Positions 1-8,185 are shown, counted from the stretch's first letter. The stretch is 35,253 nt of DNA from Oscillospiraceae bacterium (GCA_020025345.1 JAHHSH010000010.1:1-35253), one strand, 5' to 3'. Notes: a model not told the origin generated them from the sequence alone. Program-made: numbers and translations.

Positions 1-30
1 TTCTCCCAGTGGAAACTGCATATGAAGTAA
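1..30 (+). CDS. Possible 3' end of a gene entering from the left edge
   Basis: The first 30 bases read in frame 1 as nine sense codons (FSQWKLHMK) followed by TAA, and a strong hairpin with a T-rich tail begins three bases later. A stop placed directly before a terminator suggests the tail of a plus-strand gene. Nine residues are too few to identify a family, and a chance open frame is possible. Confidence 0.35.
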   Translation, partial: FSQWKLHMK

Positions 31-32
31 GC

Positions 33-69
33 AAAAACGCCGATTGGACAGCCATCCAACCGGCGTTTT
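33..69. terminator. Bidirectional-looking intrinsic terminator
   Basis: The A-tract plus ACGCCG pairs with CGGCGTTTT, and an inner TTGGA/TCCAA stem extends the hairpin. It is followed on the plus strand by a T-rich run to about 79. It would end the partial plus-strand gene at the edge. On the minus strand the A-tract gives a T5 tail, so it may also stop transcripts leaving the hydrolase gene that ends at 190. Bases 70-189 hold nothing else recognisable. Confidence 0.75.
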
Positions 70-189
70 CTTTTCTTTTGATTGGGGCAGTACAGCGCAC
101 TCCCATGCACCGTTAAGCGCCAGCGCACTTGTAGGGTGCAGCACCTTCTTCCATGCCCCGTCGACGGGCCATTCCCCGACCGGCTTCCC

Positions 190-843
190 TTACTCTACGT
201 TTTCGGGAACCGGCCAATCCGGCGCACACATGGCTTCCCGGATCAATGCCGCCGTATCCTCCAAACCGCTGTAGTCTGCAAACTCCCGCTCGTTCATCAG
301 CACGGCGCCAACCCGCTCCATGTCTTCCAGATTCACACGCTGGATCTCCTCTGTCTGGGAAGAGCAGCAATCCGTCAGCACCGCCACATTATAATCCAGC
401 GCAATGGCATCATAGGCCGTGGTACGGACGCAGTTGGGCGTGGTAGTGCCTGCCAAAACCACGGTACGGACATCGAGGCGGCGCAGGATCAAATCCAGTT
501 CTGTGCCGAAAAAGGCGCTCCAGCGAGGCTTTGTCACAATATAATCTCCCGGCTGGGGCTGCAGCCCTTCGGCCCACTCCATCCCCCTTGTTCCGGGCGC
601 CATCTGCCGTCCGCCCTGCTGCCAAGGCGCATAGCGGGTCATCTCCACGTCGCTTCCATCGGCGCGGTAAATCCGGCGAACCCAAATCACGGGCATTCCC
701 TTTTCCCGCGCCATCTCCACGGTACGGGCGCAGGTCAGCACCGTGGCGCCCGCACCGGCAATACAGTGGATGGAGTCGCGATCCACAAAGCCCCGCTGCA
801 TATCAATGATGATATAGGCAGAGCGAGTCACATTTTTCCTCAT
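190..843 (-). CDS. Isochorismatase-family cysteine hydrolase
   Basis: This 217-residue protein has the isochorismatase-like hydrolase fold, the family that includes nicotinamidases, N-carbamoylsarcosine amidases and related amide hydrolases. The expected triad is visible: Asp14 in the IIIDMQ strand, Lys105 in VTKPRWSAF, and the nucleophile Cys138 in TTTPNCVRTTAYDA, preceded by a cis-peptide-like position. Length is normal for the family. The start ATG follows GAGGTGA at short spacing. The gene begins 11 nt after the lexA stop, so the two are very probably co-transcribed and this hydrolase would fall under LexA control. The substrate cannot be read from sequence. The lack of clear nicotinamidase metal-ligand motifs makes a generic cysteine hydrolase safer than PncA. 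Confidence 0.85.
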   Translation of the reverse strand: MRKNVTRSAYIIIDMQRGFVDRDSIHCIAGAGATVLTCARTVEMAREKGMPVIWVRRIYRADGSDVEMTRYAPWQQGGRQMAPGTRGMEWAEGLQPQPGDYIVTKPRWSAFFGTELDLILRRLDVRTVVLAGTTTPNCVRTTAYDAIALDYNVAVLTDCCSSQTEEIQRVNLEDMERVGAVLMNEREFADYSGLEDTAALIREAMCAPDWPVPENVE

Positions 844-854
844 ATGCTCACCTC

Positions 855-1460
855 TTAATATCGACGAATCACGGCCGTCACCTTGCCCATGATCTGTGCC
901 TCACGGCCGTCAATGGGGCTGTAGTTTTCATTCTCCGGCAGCAGCCAGACCTCGCCGCCCCGGCGGGACAACCGCTTGACTGTGGCCTCCTCGCCCAGAA
1001 GGGCCACCACGATCTCCCCATTGCTGGCCTCCGGCTGCTGACGCACCACCACCAGATCGTCCGGCAGGATCCCGGCGTTGATCATGGACTCGCCGCGCAC
1101 ACGCAGAGCAAAGAACTCCCCACTGCGCCCGCCGGTATCAAAGGTCAGATAGTCCTCAATACACTCCTGCGCCAAAATCGGCGTACCCGCCGCCACGTTG
1201 CCCACAATCGGAATCTGGTTCTCCTGCATCGCCTGTGTTTCCTGCACCGCACCGGTCAGCGTGATGGTTCTGCCCTTGCCGGCGCTTCTGTCAATAACGC
1301 CCAGTTCTTCCATATGTTTGAGATGGAAGTGTACTGTGGACGGGGACTTCAAGCCCACTGCATCGCCGATTTCCCGCACAGAAGGCGGATAGCCCTTGGT
1401 CTGGATAGTCTGGGCAATATAGTCGTATATCTGCTGCTGCATCTTGGACAGCTTCACCAT
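855..1460 (-). CDS. lexA: LexA SOS repressor
   Basis: LexA represses DNA-damage genes and cleaves itself when RecA filaments form. The 201-residue protein has an N-terminal winged helix (about residues 1-70, with the YPPSVREIGDAVGL and SPSTVHFHL helices) and an S24-type C-terminal domain. The self-cleavage bond Ala91-Gly92 (NVAAGTP), nucleophile Ser125 (GESM) and general base Lys162 (ATVKRL) are all present. An upstream in-frame ATG at 1514 was rejected: the promoter -10 lies at 1510-1515, and the chosen ATG at 1460 is preceded by AGAAGGAG at good spacing. A LexA box overlaps the -35, which indicates autoregulation. The isochorismatase-like gene follows in the same unit, and secG diverges. 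Confidence 0.97.
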   Translation of the reverse strand: MVKLSKMQQQIYDYIAQTIQTKGYPPSVREIGDAVGLKSPSTVHFHLKHMEELGVIDRSAGKGRTITLTGAVQETQAMQENQIPIVGNVAAGTPILAQECIEDYLTFDTGGRSGEFFALRVRGESMINAGILPDDLVVVRQQPEASNGEIVVALLGEEATVKRLSRRGGEVWLLPENENYSPIDGREAQIMGKVTAVIRRY

Positions 1461-1509
1461 GCCGTATCGCTCCTTCTTCCGTCCTTCCGGACGGTAATAA
1501 TTCACTGTT

Positions 1510-1548
1510 ATCATACCATATTTTCACGCAGGTTGCAACGTTTGTTCG
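1510..1548 (-). promoter_or_regulatory. lexA promoter with overlapping LexA (SOS) box
   Basis: On the minus strand TTGCAA (1533-1538) and TATGAT (1510-1515) are separated by exactly 17 nt, a good sigma-A promoter. CGAACAAACGTTGC at 1535-1548 matches the Gram-positive LexA operator pattern CGAAC-N4-GTTCG in all but the penultimate base, and it overlaps the -35. LexA binding here would block its own transcription. The operator match is by eye from the known Bacillus-type consensus. Confidence 0.85.
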
Positions 1549-1602
1549 ATTGGTTTTTTTACAAATGTGTACGTTTTCTCCATAAATTAGCCGGATTTTC
1601 TC

Positions 1603-1631
1603 TTGTAATTGCCTATGTAATATGGTATAAT
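1603..1631 (+). promoter_or_regulatory. secG promoter (sigma-A type)
   Basis: TTGTAA at 1603-1608, a 17-nt spacer, then a perfect TATAAT at 1626-1631. Predicted transcription start is near 1638, giving a leader of about 58 nt before the secG start. It diverges from the lexA promoter about 55 nt away. Confidence 0.85.
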
Positions 1632-1695
1632 TTTTTGTACTTTGAAGAATATGTCCTGTGAAGGACATGGAATACATTTTGGAGGATAATCCGCT

Positions 1696-1938
1696 ATGAT
1701 GATTTTTATTACGATTCTGCAGCTGTTGATTGCGCTGGCTTTGGTACTCATGATCCTGTTCCAGTCCGGTAAGAGCCAAGGGCTCAGCGGCGCTATCGGA
1801 GGCATTGCTGATTCTTACATGGCCAAGTCTAAGGCCAAATCTGTGGACGCCAAGCTGGCTAAGGCTACCAAGTGGGTCGGCGCTCTGTTCGTTGTGCTGA
1901 CGCTGGTGCTCAACTGCATGGTTGCTGCCGGTATGTAA
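1696..1938 (+). CDS. secG: Preprotein translocase subunit SecG
   Basis: SecG is the small accessory subunit of the SecYEG channel in the cytoplasmic membrane. The 80-residue protein has the expected two hydrophobic segments (about residues 2-22 and 58-78). They are joined by the conserved glycine/serine-rich loop FQSGKSQGLSGAIGG and a lysine-rich cytosolic stretch. GGAGG lies 10 nt before the ATG at 1696; a second ATG at 1699 is an equally possible start. It is a single-gene unit between its own promoter and a terminator. The partner SecY is encoded at 8838-10121. Confidence 0.95.
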   Translation: MMIFITILQLLIALALVLMILFQSGKSQGLSGAIGGIADSYMAKSKAKSVDAKLAKATKWVGALFVVLTLVLNCMVAAGM

Positions 1939-1950
1939 TCTTTGATAGAA

Positions 1951-1984
1951 AAGAGCCTGAGCTTTTCGCTCAGGCTCTTTTTTT
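1951..1984. terminator. Terminator between convergent secG and the deacetylase gene
   Basis: AAGAGCCTGAGC pairs perfectly with GCTCAGGCTCTT around a 5-nt loop, followed by a run of T. This ends secG. The preceding A-tract gives the hairpin some activity in the other direction, where the deacetylase stop codon overlaps the T-run at 1983-1985. Confidence 0.9.
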
Positions 1985-2690
1985 ATCCGATTTTACGGTA
2001 CACCTTGCCCGGTACTGCCTCCCCCCCTTTCCGGGATAACAGCTCTTCTACCGTCATAAATTCCACCCCTTGCGCCTGCAGCTGATCGACTACCTGCAGC
2101 GCTGCTGCCACACTGGTAGCATAACAGTCGTGCAATAAAACTATGCTGCCGTCCTCCGCGTGTCCCAGAATGTGGTGCACTACCTGCTCTGTGTTGCGGC
2201 ACTCCCAATCCTTGGGGTCTACCGACCAGCAGATCACCGGCGTATGCCATGCCTCACACACGGCATCTCCTAAAGAGCCATAGGGTGGGCGCACCCAGTA
2301 CTCCCCCGGCCCCAACACACTGCGCAGCGCCAAATCACAGCTTTGCAGCTCCCGCAGAGCTTCCTCATCACTGCACTTTGTCAAATCCACATGGGAGAAG
2401 CTGTGGTTCCCAATCTGATGCCCTTCTTTTGCCATACGCAGCACCAGAGGAGCCTGCTCCTCCACCTGTTCCCCCACCAAAAAGAACGTGGCGTGCACGC
2501 CTCGCTCTCTAAGTCCGTCCAGCAGCTGCGGCGTGTAGCGCGGCGAAGGCCCGTCATCAAAGGTCAGTGCCATGGCAATGTGCGCTTCGGGTTCTGACAC
2601 AGGTTGCGCTGCACCGTACATATCCGCCTGCTGCCCTATCATTCCTGCCAATACTACCGTAAACAGCAGCACGGCCAACCATTTTTTCAT
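1983..2690 (-). CDS. Polysaccharide deacetylase (NodB domain), possibly PdaB-like
   Basis: This is a carbohydrate esterase family 4 enzyme that removes acetyl groups from peptidoglycan or a related glycan outside the membrane. The 235-residue product starts with a signal or anchor helix (KKWLAVLLFTVVLAGMIG). The NodB motifs follow in order: TFDDGPSP (Asp45, Asp46), HSFSH (metal ligands His96 and His100), RPPYG, a DPKDW segment and LLHD near the end. The ATG at 2690 was chosen over 2702 because GGGTGAT lies 5 nt upstream of it. A sigma-E-like promoter lies directly upstream. That fits PdaB, the sporulation deacetylase of similar length, but a vegetative peptidoglycan deacetylase remains possible. 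Confidence 0.88.
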   Translation of the reverse strand: MKKWLAVLLFTVVLAGMIGQQADMYGAAQPVSEPEAHIAMALTFDDGPSPRYTPQLLDGLRERGVHATFFLVGEQVEEQAPLVLRMAKEGHQIGNHSFSHVDLTKCSDEEALRELQSCDLALRSVLGPGEYWVRPPYGSLGDAVCEAWHTPVICWSVDPKDWECRNTEQVVHHILGHAEDGSIVLLHDCYATSVAAALQVVDQLQAQGVEFMTVEELLSRKGGEAVPGKVYRKIG

Positions 2691-2704
2691 ACAATCACCC
2701 ATTG

Positions 2705-2733
2705 ATTGTATGCGCCGACATAAAAAAATACGC
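2705..2733 (-). promoter_or_regulatory. Sigma-E-like promoter of the deacetylase gene
   Basis: On the minus strand GCGTATT (2727-2733), a 14-nt spacer and CATACAAT (2705-2712) match the Bacillus sigma-E consensus: 6 of 7 in the -35 and a full match in the -10. The predicted RNA would begin close to the GGGTGAT ribosome site, giving a very short leader. The -35 sits inside the terminator stem of the neighbouring gene. The consensus match is by eye. Confidence 0.5.
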
Positions 2734-2755
2734 CATCCAAGATGGCGTATTTTTT
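2723..2755 (-). terminator. Terminator of the zinc-ribbon membrane protein gene
   Basis: A near-perfect stem (AAATACGCCATC paired with GATGGCGTATTT) with a 3-nt loop and a T-run on both sides. It starts a few bases after the stop codon at 2762. Confidence 0.85.
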
Positions 2756-2761
2756 ATTTTG

Positions 2762-3718
2762 TTACCACAGCGGAACCTGCGTTTCCACAAACTCATCGCC
2801 GTTATAGCCGGTAAAGAGTGCCCGAAGTTCTGTTTCCTCGGTAACATAGGCTTCCCGGAAGGTGCAGGTGCAGTGGTTGCCGCTCCACATCTCACTGGCA
2901 ACCTGACCGTAGATCCTCATCCCGTTAGGCATCTGATAGCAGAGTGCCATCATATCCATTGGGGTGTCCTGAAAGGACCCTGCCCGGTAAAGCTCCACCG
3001 TCACCTCAGCCCCGCCTTCCTCGTAATACTCGATTTGGTAATCCGTCACCTGTGTGACATCGTCCCACCAGAGAAAGGTATCCCCCACTTGGGCTTCATA
3101 GGCCACATCCACGATGTTTTCTGCGATGGCATCCACCTCTACCAGATCCGACAGCTCGGGACGGGCCTCCTCCACAGGTGAGAACTCTTCGACAAACGTC
3201 TCCCACGGCCGATTCGCCTGCTCCATTGCTTCATGGAAACTATGGCTGAGAAATGCAAAAACGCCGCCGATAAAGAGAATGACCAGAGCGAAGATCACCA
3301 ATAAGGGCCGTCCGCTGTTGGCTCTGCCATGGTTCGTATATGTCCGATTTGAGGAGCGATTCTCCTCCCGATCCGGCTGCCAGGACGCTGTACGCGCAGA
3401 ATCAAAGTCCTCCGTGTTTCCATCGGCGGTATCCTCGTCGCTCTCATCGTAGTCCCAGCTATCCGGATCCATCTTCTGCTTCCATTCCTCCTCCGATTCA
3501 TGGGCATGGGACTTCGTCTCAAAGCAGACTTTGCCGCTCTGGCTCTTATGGCGGGCAGAGCCGTTCTCCCAGAAGTCCTCCTCTGAGATATGGTGCACAC
3601 TGCCATCGGCATCCACCTTCTCATGGTGCGGAGGGCGATTATAGGCGCCACACTCCGGGCAGCAGCCGTATTTATGATAATCATAGCGCTTACCGCAGGC
3701 TTTACAAGTCACTTTCAC
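2762..3718 (-). CDS. Zinc-ribbon, single-pass membrane protein of unknown function
   Basis: I do not recognise the family. The product of 318 residues has an N-terminal zinc ribbon (Cys5, Cys8, Cys21, Cys24). A long acidic, hydrophilic linker rich in Asp, Glu and Ser follows, then one membrane helix (about residues 139-158, LLVIFALVILFIGG) and an acidic C-terminal domain of about 155 residues. That layout puts the zinc ribbon in the cytosol and the C-terminal domain outside. The start is a GTG at 3718, set by GGAGG 7 nt upstream; a longer frame to 3862 has no ribosome site. It has its own promoter and terminator and lies beyond the end of the ribosomal operon. Confidence 0.75.
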   Translation of the reverse strand: MKVTCKACGKRYDYHKYGCCPECGAYNRPPHHEKVDADGSVHHISEEDFWENGSARHKSQSGKVCFETKSHAHESEEEWKQKMDPDSWDYDESDEDTADGNTEDFDSARTASWQPDREENRSSNRTYTNHGRANSGRPLLVIFALVILFIGGVFAFLSHSFHEAMEQANRPWETFVEEFSPVEEARPELSDLVEVDAIAENIVDVAYEAQVGDTFLWWDDVTQVTDYQIEYYEEGGAEVTVELYRAGSFQDTPMDMMALCYQMPNGMRIYGQVASEMWSGNHCTCTFREAYVTEETELRALFTGYNGDEFVETQVPLW

Positions 3719-3744
3719 AGCAAAACCTCCCCATATTTTTCTAT

Positions 3745-3773
3745 AGTATAGAATATGCAGCAATAAAAGTCCA
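3745..3773 (-). promoter_or_regulatory. Promoter of the zinc-ribbon membrane protein gene
   Basis: TGGACT (3768-3773), a 17-nt spacer and TATACT (3745-3750) on the minus strand. The -10 is good and the -35 moderate (4 of 6). It lies 27 nt upstream of the GTG start, which fits a short leader. Confidence 0.55.
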
Positions 3774-3870
3774 CCTACCTGCGGTTGCTGTTCCATTTGG
3801 GGGCAACTACAGGTTGTCGCTGTTGAGTATACCACGGATGCGGACAGTCGACAAGCACGCAAAACAAAAA

Positions 3871-3910
3871 AAGCCCTTTTCTACGGCGGCTGTGCCATAG
3901 AAAAGGGCTT
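3871..3910 (-). terminator. Terminator of the ribosomal super-operon
   Basis: AAGCCCTTTTCTA pairs perfectly with TAGAAAAGGGCTT across a 14-nt loop, with an A/T-rich flank that gives a T-run on the minus strand. It lies just after the rplQ stop and ends the S10-spc-alpha block. Confidence 0.88.
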
Positions 3911-3925
3911 TTCATTTAGGTATGC

Positions 3926-4270
3926 TTACTTTACCAGCTCGATGATAGCGGTCTCAGCAGCATCGCCGCGGCGAACGCCGGTGCGGATGATGCGGGTGTA
4001 ACCACCGTTGCGCTCTGCATACTCAGGAGCAATCTCCTTGAACAGCTTGTTGGCAACATTCTCTCTGGTGATGAAGCTCAGAGCCTGGCGATAAGATGCC
4101 AGATCACCCTTCTTGCCCAGGGTAATCATCTTTTCAGCCAGAGGCTTGATCTCCTTGGCGCGGGTAATGGTGGTCTCCATTCTGCCTGCATCCAGGAAAT
4201 CGGTCACCTGCTGACGGAGCATCGCCTTGCGCTGATCGGTAGTCTTACCGAGCTTACGAGTTCCGGGCAT
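3926..4270 (-). CDS. rplQ: 50S ribosomal protein L17
   Basis: L17 is a large-subunit protein near the exit tunnel. The 114-residue product shows the typical opening [20 protein letters not shown], the internal [15 protein letters not shown] helix and the closing GYTRI segment. AAGGAGG lies 8 nt before the ATG. It is the last gene of the block, 43 nt after rpoA, and is followed by a terminator. Confidence 0.97.
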   Translation of the reverse strand: MPGTRKLGKTTDQRKAMLRQQVTDFLDAGRMETTITRAKEIKPLAEKMITLGKKGDLASYRQALSFITRENVANKLFKEIAPEYAERNGGYTRIIRTGVRRGDAAETAIIELVK

Positions 4271-4313
4271 TTGTGTTTCCTCCTTGTAAGGATATCCGCG
4301 CTATCGCGCGAAA

Positions 4314-5267
4314 TCAGTTGTTTTCTTCGTCGGCCAGCTTGAAATCCATCATAGCCAGCTTGTTGATAACCTCTTCCAGGGACTTGCGGCCCAGGTTACG
4401 CACCTTCATCATCTCGTCCTCGGTCTTGTTGATCAAGTCCTTCACGGTATTGATGTTAGCGCGCTTGAGGCAGTTGAAGCTACGGACCGACAGATCCAGC
4501 TCTTCAATCGTCATGTCCAGCACCTGATTGCTCTGATCACTGGGCTTATCCACCACGGTGGAAGTAGCACCCAGCGTATCGCTCAGGTCTGTGAACAGGG
4601 TGAAGTGATCACACAGGATCTTTGCGCCCAGAGATACAGCATCTCTGGCCGAAATCGTAGAGTCTGTCCAAACCTCCAAGGTCAGCTTATCATAGTCGCT
4701 CATGCTGCCGACACGGGTGTTTTCCACCGTGTAGTTGACCTTATATACAGGCGTATAGATAGAGTCGATGGGGATCACACCGATGGTACCGGCGCGAACA
4801 GCCTTGTTCCGATCCGCAGAGACATAGCCACGGCCATGGCTCAAGGTGATCTCCATGCTCAGGGTAGCGCCCACATCCAGAGTTGCAATGTGCAGCTCGG
4901 GATTCAGCACTTCCACTTCACCATCGCTCTTGATATCGCCGGCAGTTACCTCGCAGGGGCCAGTTGCTTCAATAAAGACAGTCTTGGTGCCCTCGCAATG
5001 CAGCTTGGTCAGCAGACTCTTTACGTTCAGAACGATCTCTGTCACGTCTTCTTTTACACCACGGATGGTGGAAAACTCGTGCTGAACACCGGCAATTTTG
5101 ATGCTGGTGGCAGCAGTTCCGGGCAGAGAAGAGAGCATGATGCGGCGCAGCGCATTGCCCAGCGTCGTTCCGTAGCCGCGCTCCAGGGGTTCGATCACAT
5201 ATTTGCCATAGGAAGCGTCCTCGGGCTTTTCAATACACTCGATCTGAGGCTTCTCAATTTCAATCAT
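4314..5267 (-). CDS. rpoA: DNA-directed RNA polymerase alpha subunit
   Basis: Alpha dimerises to nucleate RNA polymerase, and its C-terminal domain touches UP elements and activators. The 317-residue product has the N-terminal dimerisation domain ([31 protein letters not shown]), a linker, and the C-terminal helix-hairpin-helix domain ([20 protein letters not shown], then [11 protein letters not shown]). Length is normal. GGAGG lies 7 nt before the ATG. An 84-nt gap with two hairpins separates it from rpsD upstream. Confidence 0.98.
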   Translation of the reverse strand: MIEIEKPQIECIEKPEDASYGKYVIEPLERGYGTTLGNALRRIMLSSLPGTAATSIKIAGVQHEFSTIRGVKEDVTEIVLNVKSLLTKLHCEGTKTVFIEATGPCEVTAGDIKSDGEVEVLNPELHIATLDVGATLSMEITLSHGRGYVSADRNKAVRAGTIGVIPIDSIYTPVYKVNYTVENTRVGSMSDYDKLTLEVWTDSTISARDAVSLGAKILCDHFTLFTDLSDTLGATSTVVDKPSDQSNQVLDMTIEELDLSVRSFNCLKRANINTVKDLINKTEDEMMKVRNLGRKSLEEVINKLAMMDFKLADEENN

Positions 5268-5293
5268 GCAGTACCCTCCTTCATTCTCGTTTC

Positions 5294-5350
5294 AGCGCAG
5301 ATCCATCTGCGCTTAATATAGTTCAATTGCTTAATGAGGGTCTCGACCCT
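5294..5350 (-). other. Two hairpins between rpsD and rpoA
   Basis: AGCGCAGA/TCTGCGCT (5294-5313, 4-nt loop) and AGGGT/ACCCT (5337-5350, 4-nt loop) lie in the mRNA between rpsD and rpoA. Neither is followed by a U-run, so they are not intrinsic terminators. They may be RNA-stability or processing elements or a protein-binding site. The second begins right after the rpsD stop. Confidence 0.6.
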
Positions 5351-5351
5351 A

Positions 5352-5954
5352 TTACTTGGAGTACAACTCGACGATGAGGTGTTCCTCGATGGGCATATCA
5401 ATATCCTCACGGGCGGGCAGCTTAGCCACGGTGCCCTTCAGGATATTCTTCTCACGCTCCAGCCACTGGGGAGCGTTCACCACCGGTGCATCCTCAGCGG
5501 TCAAGCGCTTGAAAGCAGCGTTGGAGCGGCTGCTCTCCTTGACCTCGATCACATCACCAACGCGGACCAGATAGGAGGGGATGTCCACCTTCTTGCCGTT
5601 GACAGTGAAGTGACCGTGGTTCACCAGCTGACGAGCCTCACGGCGGGTCATGGCAAAGCCCAGACGATACACCACGTTATCCAGACGACGCTCCACCAGC
5701 TGCAGCAGGTTCTCGCCGGTCTTACCGGGCATAGCGGAAGCCTTCTCGTAGTACAAACGGAACTGCTTCTCCAGAATGCCGTAGACGAACTTGACCTTCT
5801 GCTTCTCGTTCAGCTGGATGGCGTACTCACTCTTCTTCTTTCTCATCTGGCCGCCGGGGTTGCGCTTGGTCTCCTTCTTGGAGTAACCCATAACGGCAGG
5901 AGAGATGCCCAGCGCCTTGCAACGCTTAGCGATAGGCTGCATATTCTTAGCCAT
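5352..5954 (-). CDS. rpsD: 30S ribosomal protein S4
   Basis: S4 is a primary 16S-binding assembly protein. The 200-residue product has the S4 RNA-binding domain ([33 protein letters not shown]) and ends in ELYSK. The N-terminus has a single cysteine (Cys12), so this is the zinc-free form without the CxxC knuckle. Unlike Bacillus subtilis, where rpsD stands alone, it sits here in the alpha block between rpsK and rpoA. GGAGG lies 11 nt before the ATG. Confidence 0.97.
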   Translation of the reverse strand: MAKNMQPIAKRCKALGISPAVMGYSKKETKRNPGGQMRKKKSEYAIQLNEKQKVKFVYGILEKQFRLYYEKASAMPGKTGENLLQLVERRLDNVVYRLGFAMTRREARQLVNHGHFTVNGKKVDIPSYLVRVGDVIEVKESSRSNAAFKRLTAEDAPVVNAPQWLEREKNILKGTVAKLPAREDIDMPIEEHLIVELYSK

Positions 5955-5979
5955 AGTCTAATTATCCTCCTTGTTCCGA

Positions 5980-6381
5980 TTACACGCGACGACGCTTGGG
6001 GGGACGGCAGCCATTGTGAGGAATGGGGGTCACGTCCTTGATCATCGTTACCTCCAGGCCAACAGCCTGCAGGGCGCGGATTGCGGCCTCACGGCCCTGG
6101 CCGGGGCCCTTCACGAAGACCTCGACGGTCTTCAGGCCGTGCTCCATAGCGGCCTTGGCGGCAGTCTCAGCGGCGCTCTGAGCAGCAAAAGGAGTAGACT
6201 TCTTGCTGCCACGGAAGCCCAGGCCACCAGAGGAAGCCCAGCTCAGGGCATTGCCCTGTGCGTCGGTGACGGTCACCATGGTGTTGTTGAAGGAAGAACG
6301 AATATGCACCTGGCCCTTTTCGACGTTCTTCTTCTCACGACGACGGCGAATTACCTTCTTGCCGTTTTTCACGTTAGCCAT
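5980..6381 (-). CDS. rpsK: 30S ribosomal protein S11
   Basis: S11 sits on the 30S platform by the Shine-Dalgarno helix. The 133-residue product carries [20 protein letters not shown], the [18 protein letters not shown] core and the basic ending [16 protein letters not shown] lies 10 nt before the ATG. It lies between rpsM and rpsD with short gaps. Confidence 0.97.
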   Translation of the reverse strand: MANVKNGKKVIRRRREKKNVEKGQVHIRSSFNNTMVTVTDAQGNALSWASSGGLGFRGSKKSTPFAAQSAAETAAKAAMEHGLKTVEVFVKGPGQGREAAIRALQAVGLEVTMIKDVTPIPHNGCRPPKRRRV

Positions 6382-6396
6382 ATTCTACTTCCCTCC

Positions 6397-6765
6397 TTAC
6401 TTCTTCTTGTTCGCAATGGTCTTCTTGGGACCCTTGCGGGTACGGGCATTGGTCTTGCTGCGCTGGCCGCGAACGGGCAGGCCGCGACGATGACGAGTGC
6501 CGCGATAGCAGCCAATCTCGGTCAGACGCTTGATATCCAATGCCACCTGACGACGCAGGTCACCCTCCACCACGAAGTCCTGATCAATGGCCTCACGGAG
6601 CTTAGCCTCTTCGGCCTCCGTCAGATCCTTGACGCGGGTATCGGGGTTAATGCCTGTCTTCGCCAGGATATCCTGTGCACTCTTTCTGCCAATACCATAG
6701 ATATAGGTCAAACCGATTTCGATTCGCTTATCCTTGGGCAGGTCAATACCGGCAATACGTGCCAT
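6397..6765 (-). CDS. rpsM: 30S ribosomal protein S13
   Basis: S13 lies in the 30S head and contacts the 50S subunit and P-site tRNA. The 122-residue product shows [14 protein letters not shown], the YIYGIGR helix-turn, the [19 protein letters not shown] segment and a basic tail ending in NKKK. GGAGG lies 11 nt before the ATG. Confidence 0.97.
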   Translation of the reverse strand: MARIAGIDLPKDKRIEIGLTYIYGIGRKSAQDILAKTGINPDTRVKDLTEAEEAKLREAIDQDFVVEGDLRRQVALDIKRLTEIGCYRGTRHRRGLPVRGQRSKTNARTRKGPKKTIANKKK

Positions 6766-6789
6766 ACTTTAAAGCACCTCCACTTTCTA

Positions 6790-7135
<346 letters not shown>

Positions 7136-7138
7136 GTG

Positions 7139-7420
7139 TTATCCCTCCTGGTCTTGATTACCTCCGCCAATGGCGGCAATGGCTTTACGAAGCTCACTAT
7201 TTGTGACTTTTTCGCTGTTTCTGATCTTTTCGGCAACCGGCGCCGCACTCTCGCACACAAAAGCGACATGCTTTTTGCGCTTGCGTTTCGGTGTTTCCAC
7301 CCTGCGCCGCTTCCCGTCAGCCAGCAGGAGGAAGTCCTCCTCCATACGCAGTACGAAGAAGAGATCTCCCTTGTCCCTGCCGGCAATGGATTTTACGATG
7401 TTCGATGTGGCAATGTCCAT
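7139..7420 (-). CDS. KOW-domain RNA-binding protein (L14e/L6e/L27e-like)
   Basis: This 93-residue basic protein begins with a KOW/SH3-like barrel (IVKSIAGRDKGDLFFVL, EDFLLLADGKRRRVETPKRK). A lysine-rich stretch and a short charged helical tail follow. Such genes recur between map and infA in Clostridia and are annotated as KOW-domain RNA-binding proteins resembling eukaryotic/archaeal L14e. A ribosome-associated role is inference. It starts 3 nt after the map stop with only a weak ribosome site, which suggests translational coupling. Confidence 0.85.
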   Translation of the reverse strand: MDIATSNIVKSIAGRDKGDLFFVLRMEEDFLLLADGKRRRVETPKRKRKKHVAFVCESAAPVAEKIRNSEKVTNSELRKAIAAIGGGNQDQEG

Positions 7421-7423
7421 AGT

Positions 7424-8185
7424 TTACACCAGAGAGTCTGTCGGGTCCGTCATAATCTCTGGCTCACCATCGGTAATCACCAAGGTGTTCTCATAATGGG
7501 CTGCCAGCTTGCCGTCAGCTGTCTTAACCGTCCAGCCGTCCGGCATCTGAATGATCCCGGCGCCGCCCTGATTCACCATCGGCTCCACCGCGATAGCCAT
7601 GCCCCGCAGCAGGCGGGGACCGTGACCGGGTTTGCCGTAGTTGGGCACTTCGGGAGGCTCATGCATATGACGACCGATTCCATGGCCCACGAATTCGCGG
7701 ACAACGGAGCAGCCGTTGCTCTCCGCATACTTCTGCACTGCATGGGAGATATCCGACAGGCGGTAGCCCTCTCTGGCAAACTTGAGCCCCTCAAAGAAGC
7801 TCTGCTGGGTCACGCGGATAAGCCGCATGGCCTCCTCGGATACCTGCCCGCAGGGGTAGGTACCGGCGCAATCGCCATGGAAACCACCGATGTAAGCACC
7901 CACGTCCACGCTGACGATATCGCCCTCCTGCAGCACCCGTTTACCGGGGATGCCGTGGATGATCTCGTCATTGACGCTGATGCAAGCACTGGCCGGAAAG
8001 CCGTTGTAGTGCAGGAAGGACGGAGTCGCACCCTGAGAAGTGATGAACTCGTACACTGCCTTGTCAATTTCTTGGGTTGTTACGCCGGGTTTTACCATTT
8101 CCCGTGCCAGAGCACGGGCAGCCGCGGTAATTTTTCCCGCCCGGCGCATCAATTCGATCTCATGGTTGGATTTCAAAGTGATCAT
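7424..8185 (-). CDS. map: Methionine aminopeptidase, type I
   Basis: MAP removes the N-terminal methionine from nascent proteins. The 253-residue product is a pita-bread metalloprotease without the N-terminal zinc extension. It shows the substrate histidine in FLHYNGFPASACISVNDEIIHGIP, metal ligands in DVGAYIGGFHGDCA, GHGIGRHMHEPPEVPN and the late GMAIAVEPM glutamate. It starts 6 nt after the adk stop, in the canonical order secY-adk-map. Confidence 0.97.
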   Translation of the reverse strand: MITLKSNHEIELMRRAGKITAAARALAREMVKPGVTTQEIDKAVYEFITSQGATPSFLHYNGFPASACISVNDEIIHGIPGKRVLQEGDIVSVDVGAYIGGFHGDCAGTYPCGQVSEEAMRLIRVTQQSFFEGLKFAREGYRLSDISHAVQKYAESNGCSVVREFVGHGIGRHMHEPPEVPNYGKPGHGPRLLRGMAIAVEPMVNQGGAGIIQMPDGWTVKTADGKLAAHYENTLVITDGEPEIMTDPTDSLV

